DNA of 64,000 bases from Anoxybacterium sp963668245 (GCA_963668245.2 OY764195.2:1054001-1118000); one strand, 5' to 3'; numbered from the stretch's first letter, positions 51,919 through 62,858 are shown. Program-made: numbers and translations. Notes: a model not told the origin generated them from the letters alone.

Positions 51919-53007
51919 ATGTCAGGTAAAGTACTGATAGTAGATGATTCGGCAACCGACAGAATGATGATTGCAAAAATACTTTGCGATTACTCTCTCC
52001 TCACTGCAAACGATGGGCTTGAAGCGATTGAAGTTCTAAATCGAGAATCGGAGATTGATTTGATGATTTTAGACTTGAATATGCCTAGAATGTCTGGCTT
52101 TGAAGTATTGGAAAAAATGAAGGAAATGCCGTTCTGCACAAAAATTTCTGTTTTAATTCTCACAAACTACAATGAAGTAGAAAGCGAAATCCGAGGTCTA
52201 AATTTAGGCGCTTTGGATTATATTCGTAAGCCTTTAAATCTACAATCTCTCAGAAAAAGAATTGAAGTCCACATTAGTCTCAGAAAAGCTCAAAATGAAT
52301 TGAAAGCGCATAATGCAATGCTTGAGGATATGGTAAAAGAACGTACCCGTGAACTGTCAGCAACTCGTGATACTACGATTCACGCATTGGTAGGGCTTCT
52401 TGAGGTTCGAAACATTGAAGCGAGCAATCATACCAAAAGAACTCAGCGTATGATGAAAGCTCTTTGCGAGTATTTAGTAAAAAAGGGTGTGTACTGTGAT
52501 GAGCTTACAAAATCATATATTCAGGAGGCCTTTGAAGCAGCCCCCCTTCATGATATTGGAAAAGTTGGTATACCAGATTATGTTCTACTAAAACCAGATC
52601 GCCTTTCAACAGAAGAGTTTACAATTATGAAGAAGCATGCAGAGTATGGAGTAAAAGCATTGCAGTATGCTTCGGAAGCATCGCATATGAGCTCTTTCAT
52701 TAAAGCTGCAATTGATTTGATTGGAACCCATCATGAGCGATACGATGGAACGGGATATCCCAACGGCTTGGCGGGAAAAGATATTCCGCTCATTGGTCGA
52801 TTAATGGCGATTATCGATGTATACGATGCTTTAGTGAGTAAGCGAGTCTATAAACCGGCATACTCCCATAATGAGGCAATCAAAATGATACAAGAGGAAA
52901 GGGGAAAGCACTTTGACCCAGATTTGGTGGATGCATTTGTCCAGATACAGGATGAAATTCGTGAAATAGCTAGCCAGTTTATGCCAAAAAAGATGGAAGG
53001 CGAGTAA
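51919..53007 (+). CDS. Response regulator with HD-GYP phosphodiesterase domain
   Basis: A 362-residue protein: receiver (about 1-120; VLIVDDSATDR, LMILDLNMPRMSG, YIRKPLN), coiled coil (about 122-150) and HD-GYP domain (about 155-355; HDIGKVGIPD, HHERYDGTGYPNGLAG, VYDALVSKR). HD-GYP enzymes hydrolyse cyclic di-GMP. The ATG at 51919 is preferred to the TTG at 51907. The next gene, a hybrid kinase ending in an Hpt domain, begins 4 bp after its stop, and is the probable phosphodonor. Confidence 0.92.
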   Translation: MSGKVLIVDDSATDRMMIAKILCDYSLLTANDGLEAIEVLNRESEIDLMILDLNMPRMSGFEVLEKMKEMPFCTKISVLILTNYNEVESEIRGLNLGALDYIRKPLNLQSLRKRIEVHISLRKAQNELKAHNAMLEDMVKERTRELSATRDTTIHALVGLLEVRNIEASNHTKRTQRMMKALCEYLVKKGVYCDELTKSYIQEAFEAAPLHDIGKVGIPDYVLLKPDRLSTEEFTIMKKHAEYGVKALQYASEASHMSSFIKAAIDLIGTHHERYDGTGYPNGLAGKDIPLIGRLMAIIDVYDALVSKRVYKPAYSHNEAIKMIQEERGKHFDPDLVDAFVQIQDEIREIASQFMPKKMEGE

Positions 53008-53011
53008 CGGG

Positions 53012-55948
53012 ATGAGAATCAGACATAGCTTAATTTTTTTGATTTCAGCAGTTTTATTCAGCTTTGGGGTAGTGAGTCACCCTAGTTATGCATCAACCGA
53101 AAAGGTTGTTTTGAGCCAAGAGGAAAGTGATTTTATTGAACAGCACCCACAGATTACTCTGGGAGTGGATCCTAGCTTTGTTCCTTATGAGTTCATTGAC
53201 ACGGATGGGCAGTACAAGGGAATCGCAGCAGACTATATCCAGCTAATTTGCGAAAAGACAGGACTTCAAATGGATGTTGAATATGGATTGAGTTGGCAGG
53301 ATGCATATAATCAGGCTGTCCATGGGCAAATTGATGTTTTGCCATGTGTTTCAAAAACTACGGAACGTGAAAAGCTTTTTCTATATTCAGAGGCCTATTA
53401 TACGTTCAAAAGGGTAATTTTTATCAGAGAAAATGAGAACCGCATTAAAAATTTTGAAGATCTTTTTCATAGTACTGTTGCTGTTCAGGTCAACAGTTCA
53501 CATCAGGGTTTTTTAAGCGGCTATCAATCTATTCGGCCAAATCTATACAGCGATGTGGGTCAGGCGTTACAAGCGGTTTCAGATGGGAAGGAGACTGGGT
53601 TTGTTGGCAATCTAGCTACATCAAGCTATCTTATCAAAAGCTTAGGCATTACCAATTTAAAATACATAGAAATTGAGCCTAGCTCTGAGGAAGGGCTATA
53701 TTTTGCTGTTCGCAGTGATTGGCCTCAATTGGTCAGCATATTAAATAAAGGGATTGAAAACATCACGAAGGAAGAAAGATTAAACATATATAACAAATGG
53801 ATTAAAGCAGGAGAACAAGCGGATTATTCGGGATTGATTCGGATACTAGCCATATTCTTAATTGGGGTTGCTATCGTAATTACGGTTTCAATATTTTGGA
53901 TTTTACGATTAAAGGAGGAAATCGAAGCACGCAGAAAAACAGAGGAAGCATACCGTATGGCCAAAGAGGAAGCGGAATCAGCAAATCAGATTAAATCGAA
54001 TTTTTTAGCGCGTATGTCTCATGAAATAAGAACACCACTGAATGCAATCAATGGGATGGTTTATCTGATGGAAAAAACTGATGTTTCTGTCACGCAAAAA
54101 TTATATCTCAATAGAGTTTCTCAAGCCTCGATGAATATGCTGGGGATTATCAATGATATTTTAGATTTTTCCAAAATAGAAGCAGGAAAGGTCGCTCTTG
54201 AGAGAATCTCGTTTGACTTGGACAAAGTATTACACCATGTAGTCAGTATTGTATCCTATCGCATAGAAAATAGCCCAGTGGATTTCAATCTGGAAAAGGA
54301 TCCCCAATTACCCATTTATTATTTCGGAGATCCAACACGATTAGAACAAATACTCATTAATTTGGTGAACAATGCATTTAAGTTTACAGAACAAGGTTCT
54401 ATTTCGCTGTCAGTTCGATTAATAGGAAAAAAGGACGCAACCTATTACGTTCAATTTGTGGTGAAAGACACTGGAATCGGGATGTCGGAAAACCATATGA
54501 ATCAGTTGTTTGAACCATTTCACCAGGGAGATGCGAGCATTACTAGGCAATATGGAGGAACGGGTTTAGGACTTTCGATTGTGAAAAACTTAGTATCTTT
54601 AATGGGAGGCACTGTGGAAGTTGAAAGTAAGCCGCAGACGGGAACGACGTTCTTTATTGGCATTCCTTTGGATGTTGATGTGGAAAGGGAGCAAAATCAA
54701 AATCAACAATCTGTAAATCAATTATTTCAGCGTTTACGGGTATTAGTTGTAGAAAAGAATATTAGAACCCTCAATTTAATTCTTGGTTATTTAGAATCAT
54801 TTCAGACCAACAGTGACCATGCGGTTTCTGGCGAGGAAGCATTTAAGATGGTGAAAGAAAGGGTTCAAAATGGAACCCCTTATGACCTGATCGTTGTAGA
54901 CTATGAAACACCAGAAGAGGATGGAATTGAATGGATTGAAAAGATTAAAGATATTGATTCGGCATTGGTTCGAACGAAGACTATTTTAATGGTTCCGATT
55001 ACAAAAGAAGATTTGTTTGAAAAACTAGAAGAATCAAAAATTGATTTTGGATTGAGCAAACCAATTATTCCATCAATGTTGTTTAATGGCATCATAGAAA
55101 TCTTTAAAGCGGATTTTATGGAGCATAAAATGGAGGCAGAAGGAACCACACCACAAACAAAATGGGGTTTTATACCTACCGTATTATTGATTGAAGATAA
55201 TCATACCAACCAGATGATTGCACAAAGTATACTAGAACAAAGCGGATATCGAGTACTCCTTGCAGAAAACGGAAAGGTGGGGGTTGATAAATATGCGCAG
55301 ATCCAAAAAGAAACCAACTTGATTTTAATAGATCTTCATATGCCAATTATGGATGGATATGAGGCAACCCAGATGATTCGAGTGATGAACAAGGAAGTAC
55401 CAATTGTAGCAATGACCGCGGATGCCATTGATGGAGTTGAGGAAAAATGTATTAAAGTCGGGATGAATGGTTTTATTACAAAACCTTTCGATCCAAAAGC
55501 GTTTCTTGCAACAGTGGAGAAGCATATAACCGAATCTCAACCAGAATTTAGCAAAGTGATGAACCCTTCAAATGGAGCATCTCGACACGCAGGTATGAAT
55601 CTGGAAATGTCTGAACTGGTTCTCGATCGGGAAGATGGACTCCGTAGAGTAGGAGGGAACGAAGCACTTTATGCAATGATTTTGTCTGAATTCTATAAAG
55701 AGCATCAAGAAGCCGAAGCAGAATTATCTCGCATTATTCATGAGCAAGACCATCAAGCGGGCAGAGCGTTAATCCATAAAATAAGAGGGAGCGCTGGAAA
55801 TATTGGTGCGAAAGCTTTGCTTGAAATCGCTTTTGAGTTACAACATAGTATGGAACTGGGAAATACAGAACAAATACCTATATTAGCGGATAAATTTCTT
55901 GAGGCATGGCATCGGTTGATGGAATGCCTCAAAAGAGAATTACAATAG
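53012..55948 (+). CDS. Hybrid sensor histidine kinase with periplasmic-binding sensor, REC and Hpt domains
   Basis: A 978-residue membrane kinase. The parts are: signal segment (1-27); SBP family 3 solute-binding domain (about 40-265; ITLGVDPSFVPYEF); helix (about 275-297); coiled coil; HisKA with MSHEIRTPLN; HATPase (about 435-560; NNAFKFTE, DTGIGM, GTGLGLSI); a degenerate receiver (about 575-700; LVVEK replaces the acid pair but VVDYETPEEDG remains); an intact receiver (about 725-845; LLIEDN, LILIDLHMPIMDG, TKPFD); and Hpt (about 880-975; ALIHKIRGSAGNIGA). It senses an amino-acid-like ligand outside the cell and likely signals to the HD-GYP protein encoded just upstream. Confidence 0.92.
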   Translation: MRIRHSLIFLISAVLFSFGVVSHPSYASTEKVVLSQEESDFIEQHPQITLGVDPSFVPYEFIDTDGQYKGIAADYIQLICEKTGLQMDVEYGLSWQDAYNQAVHGQIDVLPCVSKTTEREKLFLYSEAYYTFKRVIFIRENENRIKNFEDLFHSTVAVQVNSSHQGFLSGYQSIRPNLYSDVGQALQAVSDGKETGFVGNLATSSYLIKSLGITNLKYIEIEPSSEEGLYFAVRSDWPQLVSILNKGIENITKEERLNIYNKWIKAGEQADYSGLIRILAIFLIGVAIVITVSIFWILRLKEEIEARRKTEEAYRMAKEEAESANQIKSNFLARMSHEIRTPLNAINGMVYLMEKTDVSVTQKLYLNRVSQASMNMLGIINDILDFSKIEAGKVALERISFDLDKVLHHVVSIVSYRIENSPVDFNLEKDPQLPIYYFGDPTRLEQILINLVNNAFKFTEQGSISLSVRLIGKKDATYYVQFVVKDTGIGMSENHMNQLFEPFHQGDASITRQYGGTGLGLSIVKNLVSLMGGTVEVESKPQTGTTFFIGIPLDVDVEREQNQNQQSVNQLFQRLRVLVVEKNIRTLNLILGYLESFQTNSDHAVSGEEAFKMVKERVQNGTPYDLIVVDYETPEEDGIEWIEKIKDIDSALVRTKTILMVPITKEDLFEKLEESKIDFGLSKPIIPSMLFNGIIEIFKADFMEHKMEAEGTTPQTKWGFIPTVLLIEDNHTNQMIAQSILEQSGYRVLLAENGKVGVDKYAQIQKETNLILIDLHMPIMDGYEATQMIRVMNKEVPIVAMTADAIDGVEEKCIKVGMNGFITKPFDPKAFLATVEKHITESQPEFSKVMNPSNGASRHAGMNLEMSELVLDREDGLRRVGGNEALYAMILSEFYKEHQEAEAELSRIIHEQDHQAGRALIHKIRGSAGNIGAKALLEIAFELQHSMELGNTEQIPILADKFLEAWHRLMECLKRELQ

Positions 55949-56054
55949 AAGGTTTAGATTTAAATGCAAAAAAATAATTTCGTATTCTTTTCTCATTTGC
56001 TATAATATATGGAGCAATTAGAACAGCATCTAAGATAGAAAGAGGGATGGGATT

Positions 56055-57698
56055 ATGGTTCAAACAACATTTGGGGAAAAAGAAAAAATCAGTATTTTTA
56101 TTTTCGTTATGGTTATTATTTTCGTTATGCTGGGAAGTGGGTTTTCGACCATTGCAAATGCCGAAGAAAACCTTGGTGTAGGGGTATCAATTGATGGAAA
56201 TGCAGTCACGTTTCAAAGTGGATATGGAAGCCCTTTCGTTGATGAAAATAGCAGAACTCTAGTGCCACTACGTTCTGTGATGGAGTCATTTGGAGCTACT
56301 GTTTCCTGGGATGATGCGACTCATACTGCATCGGTAATCAAAGGGGGAATTACAGTTGAGGTTCCTGTTGGAGAAAAATCAATCTATGTCAACGGCGTAA
56401 TGGTTGCTAATGATACGGCTGCTGTGATTCGGGAGGGCAGAACTTATTTACCTATTCGAGCCGTGTTAGAAGCCTTTGGAGCATCTGTATCCTGGAATGA
56501 TACAAATAGAATGGTGGTGGTAGCCAGCAATAGCGATACTTCCAACCAAGGGACAAGTCGAGGCAGCGTGTCTCGTAATGGTGAACTAAAAGCCATGTGG
56601 ATTTCCTATCTGGAATATATGGAGATGCCAAAGAGCGAGATTGGTTTTAAAAATGCAATTGACGAAATGATGGACGAATGTGTGGACCTTGGCATGAATG
56701 CTGTAATCGTTCATGTTCGGTCTCATGGTGATGCCATGTATCCATCTGCTTATTTCCCTTGGTCTATTTTTGCTTCTGGAACACAAGGTGTAAATCCAGG
56801 ATACGACCCTCTTGCATATATGATTCAAGCAGCACACAATAGAGGATTGGAATTTCATGCATGGCTAAATCCATATCGTGTCACGGGATATGGATGTTAT
56901 TGGAGTCAGGTTTCTGATGCAAGCCAAATGAAGCAGTGGCTTGCTGATACTAGTACTGCAAACGATAGATGGATTTTACTCCATAAGGGAGAGTACTACC
57001 TCAATCCAGCAGTGCCAGAGGTTAGAACGTTAGTAGCAAACGGAGTAAAAGAGATTGTTTCCAACTATGAAGTAGATGGAATTCACTTTGATGATTACTT
57101 TTACCCGTCAGTGAATGACAGTGATGAATCCTTATGGTTTGATAAACCGGAATATGACAGTTCGGGAACAAGCATGTCCATTGCTGACTGGAGACGAAAT
57201 AATGTAAACCTGCTCATTCAGCAGGTTTATGCGACGATTAAAAGTATCGATAACAATGTAGAATTTGGTATTAGTCCAGCTGGCAACGTGGATAATTTGC
57301 GTCGAAATGATGCAACCTTTGCCGACATTGATACATGGCTTAGTCAAGAAGGATATCTAGATTATATCATGCCGCAACTTTATTGGGGCTTTGAGAGAAA
57401 GGATGCTGCTGGAAATGTTGCTGCATATGCATATGAAAATAACCTTAAGACGTGGGTCAATCTAGTAGCGCAGGGCGATGTGAAGCTGTATATCGGTCTT
57501 AATATGGCCAATGCAGGCAGCAATGTTTATGATTACAACGAGACTTCTGAGTGGTTGCGTTATAATGATATTATTGCACGACAAGTTCTTGCGGGGCGAG
57601 CCACCGGAAAAGTGAGCGGGTATGGATTTTTTCGATATGACGTCTTCCACTGGAGTTGTGCAAAAGATGAGGTAAATCATCTCAAAGATATTCTATAG
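56055..57698 (+). CDS. Exported GH10-like (GHL10) glycoside hydrolase with copper-amine-oxidase-like domain
   Basis: A 547-residue protein with an N-terminal hydrophobic export segment (about 15-33, then ANAEE). A copper amine oxidase N-terminal-type stalk follows (about 45-155; TLVPLRSVMESFGATVSWDD and a second LPIRAVLEAFGASVSWND). The catalytic-like barrel is from about 175 (KAMWISYLEYMEM, FHAWLNPYRVTGYG, VDGIHFDDYFYP, DYIMPQLYWGF), matching the GHL10/DUF187 hydrolase group. It probably acts on cell-wall or surface glycans. TGCTATAAT (extended -10 at 56001) lies upstream. Confidence 0.88.
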   Translation: MVQTTFGEKEKISIFIFVMVIIFVMLGSGFSTIANAEENLGVGVSIDGNAVTFQSGYGSPFVDENSRTLVPLRSVMESFGATVSWDDATHTASVIKGGITVEVPVGEKSIYVNGVMVANDTAAVIREGRTYLPIRAVLEAFGASVSWNDTNRMVVVASNSDTSNQGTSRGSVSRNGELKAMWISYLEYMEMPKSEIGFKNAIDEMMDECVDLGMNAVIVHVRSHGDAMYPSAYFPWSIFASGTQGVNPGYDPLAYMIQAAHNRGLEFHAWLNPYRVTGYGCYWSQVSDASQMKQWLADTSTANDRWILLHKGEYYLNPAVPEVRTLVANGVKEIVSNYEVDGIHFDDYFYPSVNDSDESLWFDKPEYDSSGTSMSIADWRRNNVNLLIQQVYATIKSIDNNVEFGISPAGNVDNLRRNDATFADIDTWLSQEGYLDYIMPQLYWGFERKDAAGNVAAYAYENNLKTWVNLVAQGDVKLYIGLNMANAGSNVYDYNETSEWLRYNDIIARQVLAGRATGKVSGYGFFRYDVFHWSCAKDEVNHLKDIL

Positions 57699-57811
57699 AT
57701 ACGATATGGTAGGAAAAAATTTGCTGAGCATGACGAGATGCTTGTCAGGAAACAAATAGCTTTGAATGTGACATAAATTGAGCGAAAAAAATATGAATAA
57801 CAAGTAGCATT

Positions 57812-57847
57812 AGAAAAGCGGAGTAGTATGAACACTCCGCTTTTTCA
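57812..57847. terminator. Bidirectional terminator
   Basis: GAAAAGCGGAGT pairs with ACTCCGCTTTTTC across a 10-base loop, between convergent genes. Confidence 0.85.
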
Positions 57848-57901
57848 ATCTTTCAATCTTTGATTGTAGATTCTTGTTCTCCTTGTTGATATTGCCTCTC
57901 G

Positions 57902-58741
57902 TTATCTTTTGCTATTTTCCACAAACCAATGAATCAACCTTCCTGCCATGGTGGACATGGGTGGAATATCTGGGAATTCTTCAGGGGAAAAAAATGCTGC
58001 ATCTTCTATTTCTATGCCATCTACTCGAATGTCTCCCCCATCATATTCGGCGGTTAATCCTATCATCAAAGAATCAGGAAAAGGCCACGGTTGGCTTCCA
58101 AAATAAGAAATATTTTTAATATGGATTCCAGTTTCTTCAAAGACTTCTCGAGCAGCACAAGCTTCAATGGTTTCGCCTGGTTCAACAAAGCCTGCCAAGG
58201 TGCTGTATCGGCCGGTTTTAAAGTTTTTGTTGTGGGCCAGTAGGATTTTATTTCCCTTTGTTATAGCAATAATGATTGCTGGAGAAATTTTCGGATACAT
58301 CACATTTCCGCAATTAGGGCATATTCTGGCAACCTCAGATGGGTGTTTTTCTGAAGGAGACCCGCAGAATCCACAAAACTTAGTTTTTTGAATCCAACCG
58401 TTTAAATGAATCGCTCTTGATAAAACAAGACCAAGATTTTCAGGAATATGATCAAGAATCTCTCTTAGGCTTATAAATTGCATTGAGTCTGGGATTTCCA
58501 TGTAATCATGATAAGCAACGAAAAAACAATGGGTTGTATCCATTTTTCCAAGATATTCTGTATCTGGATTGTTGAAAATAGCCGGAGACAATTCTTCCCT
58601 GAATGGGAAGGAAAGGGAGTCACCCTTCATTTTTGTTAGGATTTGATCGGAATAAATCACAAAAATAAGTGAAGTTTTTATGTCTTCTTTTGGCATAACT
58701 GGAGATGGGATGAAGGTTTGATAAGTATCGCTAAAAATCAT
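57902..58741 (-). CDS. nudC: NAD(+) diphosphatase / NAD-capped RNA hydrolase NudC
   Basis: A 279-residue Nudix enzyme. It has a zinc ribbon (FCGFCGSP and CPNCGNV), the Nudix box GFVEPGETIEACAAREVFEETGI (key residues GX5EX7REXXEEXG) and the NudC-specific SQPWPFPDS tail. It cleaves NAD(H) and can remove NAD caps from RNA. The ATG at 58741 with GAGAGAGG upstream gives the family length; an in-frame start at 58825 would add 28 residues. It is convergent with the GHL10 gene and divergent from the MalT-like regulator. Confidence 0.93.
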   Translation of the reverse strand: MIFSDTYQTFIPSPVMPKEDIKTSLIFVIYSDQILTKMKGDSLSFPFREELSPAIFNNPDTEYLGKMDTTHCFFVAYHDYMEIPDSMQFISLREILDHIPENLGLVLSRAIHLNGWIQKTKFCGFCGSPSEKHPSEVARICPNCGNVMYPKISPAIIIAITKGNKILLAHNKNFKTGRYSTLAGFVEPGETIEACAAREVFEETGIHIKNISYFGSQPWPFPDSLMIGLTAEYDGGDIRVDGIEIEDAAFFSPEEFPDIPPMSTMAGRLIHWFVENSKR

Positions 58742-58964
58742 ATGGCATTGCCTCTCTCTTTTGGTTTTCAATGAATGAAATATATTTTGTTTCAACATTT
58801 TTATTCTATTGTAGACCTTTTTCAATGATTCGTAAATGAATATTTACATCGCATAGCATTCTACAAGAACCGACTATACATAGCCTTTTTGTTGATTTCA
58901 TGCATCATTTGGTATATCGTATTTATAATAAGGAAATAAAACTCATTTGGAGTGAGGTAATACA

Positions 58965-61447
58965 ATGTTTGAAAGTACGAGTATTCAATGGAATCAACAG
59001 TATTATTCCCCAAAACTGCTGGAAAAGCTAAAAGGGATACTATTTGCACCGGTAACGGTGGTTGAGGCTCCTGCTGGGTATGGGAAAACCACGGCGGTGA
59101 GAGGATACCTTGAACATAATCTGCCCAAAGATATGGAAATGCACTGGTGGGATGCGGTGGAAGATGACCCAACCGCATCTTGGAATTCTCTATGCAGGGT
59201 GATATCGCTGATTGATTTGGCTACGGGGAAAGAACTTCATTCTTTGGGTTTCCCAAAACCTATATCGTCATGGGAAGTGGGAAAAGCGATTAGTGGTCTT
59301 TCGTGCAACCGAAAAACGGTACTTGTTTTAGACGATTTTCAGTATTTGCAGAGAAAATTATCCAGGAGTGTGATGGTATCGTTACTTTCCTATTTAGGAG
59401 AACATTTACATTTGGTTATCATTACTCAGTCTAGTAGACCATTTTCGATTTCCATTTTGAAAAAGCCAATGTTCACCGGATTCGTATTGAGGATTTGCGA
59501 TTGGATAATCTGGATATTCGTTGTTATTGCAGGATGTGCGGCTGTGCTGTTACAGCAGGACAAGCAAAAAAAATATTAGAATATACCGAAGGATGGATTG
59601 CGGCGGTGTACCTTACCATACTGCAGATTCGAAAGGGTGAAGGACTGGAACCGGGCTTGAGCTTGATTCAGCTGATGGAAACAATCGTTTGGAACAATAT
59701 GAGTGACCAAGGAAAGGAACTATTGTTTCACATCTCCTTGTTCCAAAGTGTCAGTATTGAGCAAATTGAGTTTCTACTGCATGCAGATCCATTACCGGAT
59801 GAGGTCCTTCAGATTCTAGATGGGATGCCTTTTGTCCGATATGAACCAGAGAGTCAATCTTACATTCCACATCCAGTTTTGCGAGAAATGCTTCGTAGAA
59901 GGCTGAAGGCGGCAGGCAGCGAGGTGACAAAACGTTGCTATGGAAGTGCAGGAAGGTGGTATGCGAAGTCAAAAGATTGCCTGCGTGCTATAGAATGTTT
60001 CTTTATCATAAAGGATTATGAGGGGATTCTCTCCCTTCCTCTAGAAAAGGTGATATTGGAAAAAGTCGGAGACCTTTCATTTTCACAAATAGCGGGGCAG
60101 CTTGTTTTAGACTGTTCTCAAGAAATTAAGCGAAAATATCCCCTTTCATTGTTGAGAATTGCTTATGCATTCATCGGTGCGGGCAAGAAAGTGGAGGCGG
60201 TATCCCTATTAAAGGAAATCAGAGAATATATCAATGAGATGGAATCTTCTGTGGTTCGGCAAGAACTTACTGGAGAATGGCATTTGATTGAAGCCTTCTT
60301 GCATTTTCCGGACATTCATAAAATGGAACTCGGAATTAAAAAAGCGACAGAAAAAATTAGCGGCAGATGTCAGGCTTTATCGAAGCAAGAACCTTTTTCT
60401 TTTGGTCTTCCCTTGATGATTTTTTTTCATAAAGTACCTGGAATGCTGGATCGAGAAATCCAAGTCCTTTCTAATGTAATCGATATGCTTTCTGACTTAA
60501 CCGGAGTGAAGTATGGTGCTGATATATTGTTGCAGGCGGAAGCAGCGCTCTATCGTGGCAATTTTACGGAGGCAGAAAAATTGTCTCACCAGGCGGCGTT
60601 TTTAGCAGAGGGAAGCACACAATGGGCAGTAAGTATGGGTACCTTGAACATAATGGCACAACTTGCCGTGAAAAGAGGAAGTAATCGTGACTTATCTCAA
60701 TATATGAAGGGGTTAGAGGATGCGGGGGATAAAGATTCACTTGGTTCATTTGTTTCTCAACTGCTGCAGACTGATTATTATATGTGGCTTGGATTAACGG
60801 AACTGATCCCTGAATCGGTAAGAGGGGGTAGAAGTAATGATGTGGATTACGATGCGCCTGATTGGGTCAGAATCTATCTAGGATATTTTTATATCGGAAT
60901 TCTTTTACAAGAAAAACAATATAGCAAACTTTTAGGCGTTGCTAAAGCTACTATTGACCAATGTAGAGAAGCAGACGGCTATTTGATGGTGGAGATTTAT
61001 ATGCTCCTTATTGCGGCCATGGGATCCTGTAAAAATGGTCAGCGGGAGGATGCGTTTGAATATGTAAAGGGAGCACTGAAAAAAGCAGATCCTGATGGCA
61101 TCTATCTGCCATTTATGGAATTCAAGTCAGTATTGGGAGGACTCATTGAAGCAGCATTTTTGGAACTCGGTATTGAGATGCCGCCACAAATCATAGAAAA
61201 TGAACAATTGATCGGGAAAAACTGGAAGTTATTAATCAGGCTGAGTTCAGAAAGTGGTGTGTTGCCCTACGGTTTGACTGAGAGGGAAATGGATGTAGCT
61301 ACTCTCGCTGCCAAAGGAATGAGCAATAAGGAAATTGCCACCGTGTTATATATAACAGAAGCGACGGTCAAATTTCATCTACGCACTGTATTTTCGAAAT
61401 TGGGAATTGAGCGGCGAAGCAAACTTGCCAGGATGATCGAATCATAA
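58965..61447 (+). pseudogene. MalT-like LuxR-family regulator, interrupted by a -1 frameshift
   Basis: Together the two frames make an about 827-residue signal-transduction ATPase with a LuxR output. The first frame (58965-59579) has Walker A EAPAGYGKTT, VLDDFQYL and IITQSSRP. The MalT-family sequence after LKK continues in another frame as ANVHRIRIEDLRLDN, then EYTEGWIAAVYLTIL, a TPR-like middle and a C-terminal HTH (LTEREMDVATLAAKGMSNKEIA, TVKFHLRTVFSKLGI). The switch falls at an A5 run at 59460-59464; six A would restore one frame. It may be a true pseudogene, a phase-variable tract, ribosomal slippage or a sequencing error. It lies directly upstream of a transporter it probably controls. 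Confidence 0.8.
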
Positions 61448-61462
61448 GAAGGAGTCGACATA

Positions 61463-62668
61463 ATGTTTGAAATGATGGTATCTGCATTCATACTTTTTTC
61501 CATTCTTGTTTTTGGAGACGTTGTTTCTGTCAAAACAAAAGCTAGAATCCCTATGATGTTTGTCGCTTTTATCACGTATCTTGCGCTAACATGGATAGGA
61601 ATGCCAAAAGATTATCCGACTATATCTGGTCTTGGAAAGTTTGGAGAACTAATGGTTCCATTACTGGTGATTCACATGGCTACCCTGGTACCGCCACATG
61701 AATATCTGAAATATTGGCGGGCAGTAGTGGTTTCTCTAATTAGTGTCATGTTTTCTAACCTATCTGTAATTTTCATTGGGAGTATTTTATTCGGATATCA
61801 AAAAATGCTTGCCAGTGCAGGCTCTGTATCGGGAGGGGGTGCAATTGCAGCATTGGTTTCCATGGAACATTTGAAGGCGATTGGAATGGGAGCTTTTGCG
61901 GTTGTTCCCCTCGTTGCCATGGCTCTCGTAGATCCTGTTGGTCAGCCAATTGCGGTCAATCTTCTTCGAAACTATGCACGCTCCATCAAATTAGCTTTAC
62001 CGTTAGAAGAATCTTGTGAGGTCCTTTCTGAAACCGATGAGAAAGCTCAAGAGAGACGGATTCCTTATGGGACAGATGAAAATCCTAGCATTCGATACAA
62101 AGCAATCATTCCGGCTGCATACGAAACAGAGTTTGTCATCTTATTAAAACTTTTTGCTCTTTCATTGATTTCTATTATTCTAGAGAAATATAGCGGTATC
62201 AATATGTTGTTCTGGTGCTTGGCATTGGGATTAGGAGCATCACACTTCGGGCTTTTGAGAGGGAAGATATTAGAGAGGTCTAATTCACTAGGGATTGCCC
62301 TGGCGGCATTGCTATTTTATGCTTTTACTATGATGAATGAAATTACACCACACATTTTAATAAATGAATTTGCAACGGTTGCTTTGATTCTTGTTCTTGC
62401 AGTGATGGGACTGCTTCTGGGAGGGTGGTTTGGAGCAAGATTGGTAAAATGGCCGAAAGAACTGGGGATGGCTGTTGGGATTGGAATTATATTTGGATTT
62501 CCAGGCAATCTTATGGTCTCAACAGAAGTGGCTAGAAGCATAGGGGATTCTGAAAAAGAAAAAAACTATATTATGGAACAAATATTGCCGCCTATGCTTG
62601 TGGGAAGCTTGTTTGGGTTTGCCTTTGCATTGAGCATCACTGTGGTTGTCCTGATGCAGTTGATATAG
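61463..62668 (+). CDS. Polytopic membrane transporter, family not identified
   Basis: A 401-residue membrane protein with about 10-11 hydrophobic helices and one cytoplasmic, charged loop (about 180-210; LPLEESCEVLSETDEKAQERR). Conserved-looking glycine patches are AGSVSGGGAIAALVSME near 120 and GIGIIFGFPGNLMVSTEVA near 340, which recall sodium-coupled carboxylate or glutamate carriers with two inverted halves. I cannot assign the family or substrate. AAGGAG lies eight bases before the ATG. It starts 15 bp after the LuxR-type regulator, so the two form an operon. Confidence 0.65.
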   Translation: MFEMMVSAFILFSILVFGDVVSVKTKARIPMMFVAFITYLALTWIGMPKDYPTISGLGKFGELMVPLLVIHMATLVPPHEYLKYWRAVVVSLISVMFSNLSVIFIGSILFGYQKMLASAGSVSGGGAIAALVSMEHLKAIGMGAFAVVPLVAMALVDPVGQPIAVNLLRNYARSIKLALPLEESCEVLSETDEKAQERRIPYGTDENPSIRYKAIIPAAYETEFVILLKLFALSLISIILEKYSGINMLFWCLALGLGASHFGLLRGKILERSNSLGIALAALLFYAFTMMNEITPHILINEFATVALILVLAVMGLLLGGWFGARLVKWPKELGMAVGIGIIFGFPGNLMVSTEVARSIGDSEKEKNYIMEQILPPMLVGSLFGFAFALSITVVVLMQLI

Positions 62669-62745
62669 GCGGTACTAGAAAGTAAACCGGTTAAGCAACG
62701 CTACATAATACAATAAAACTATCCTTTCGAACGGGGAAAAAAATG

Positions 62746-62784
62746 GAAATCTGCTTTATGATGAAATAAAGCAGATTTTTTTGT
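62746..62784 (+). terminator. Terminator after the transporter
   Basis: AAATCTGCTTTAT, GATGA loop, ATAAAGCAGATTT and a T-run; perfect stem of 13 bp. Confidence 0.9.
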
Positions 62785-62858
62785 TAAATAATAGATGGCT
62801 TTATTGTTTAAAAATGAAAAGTGCCGAGGTTGGAGACTCGACGATGGGAGGTGTTGTT

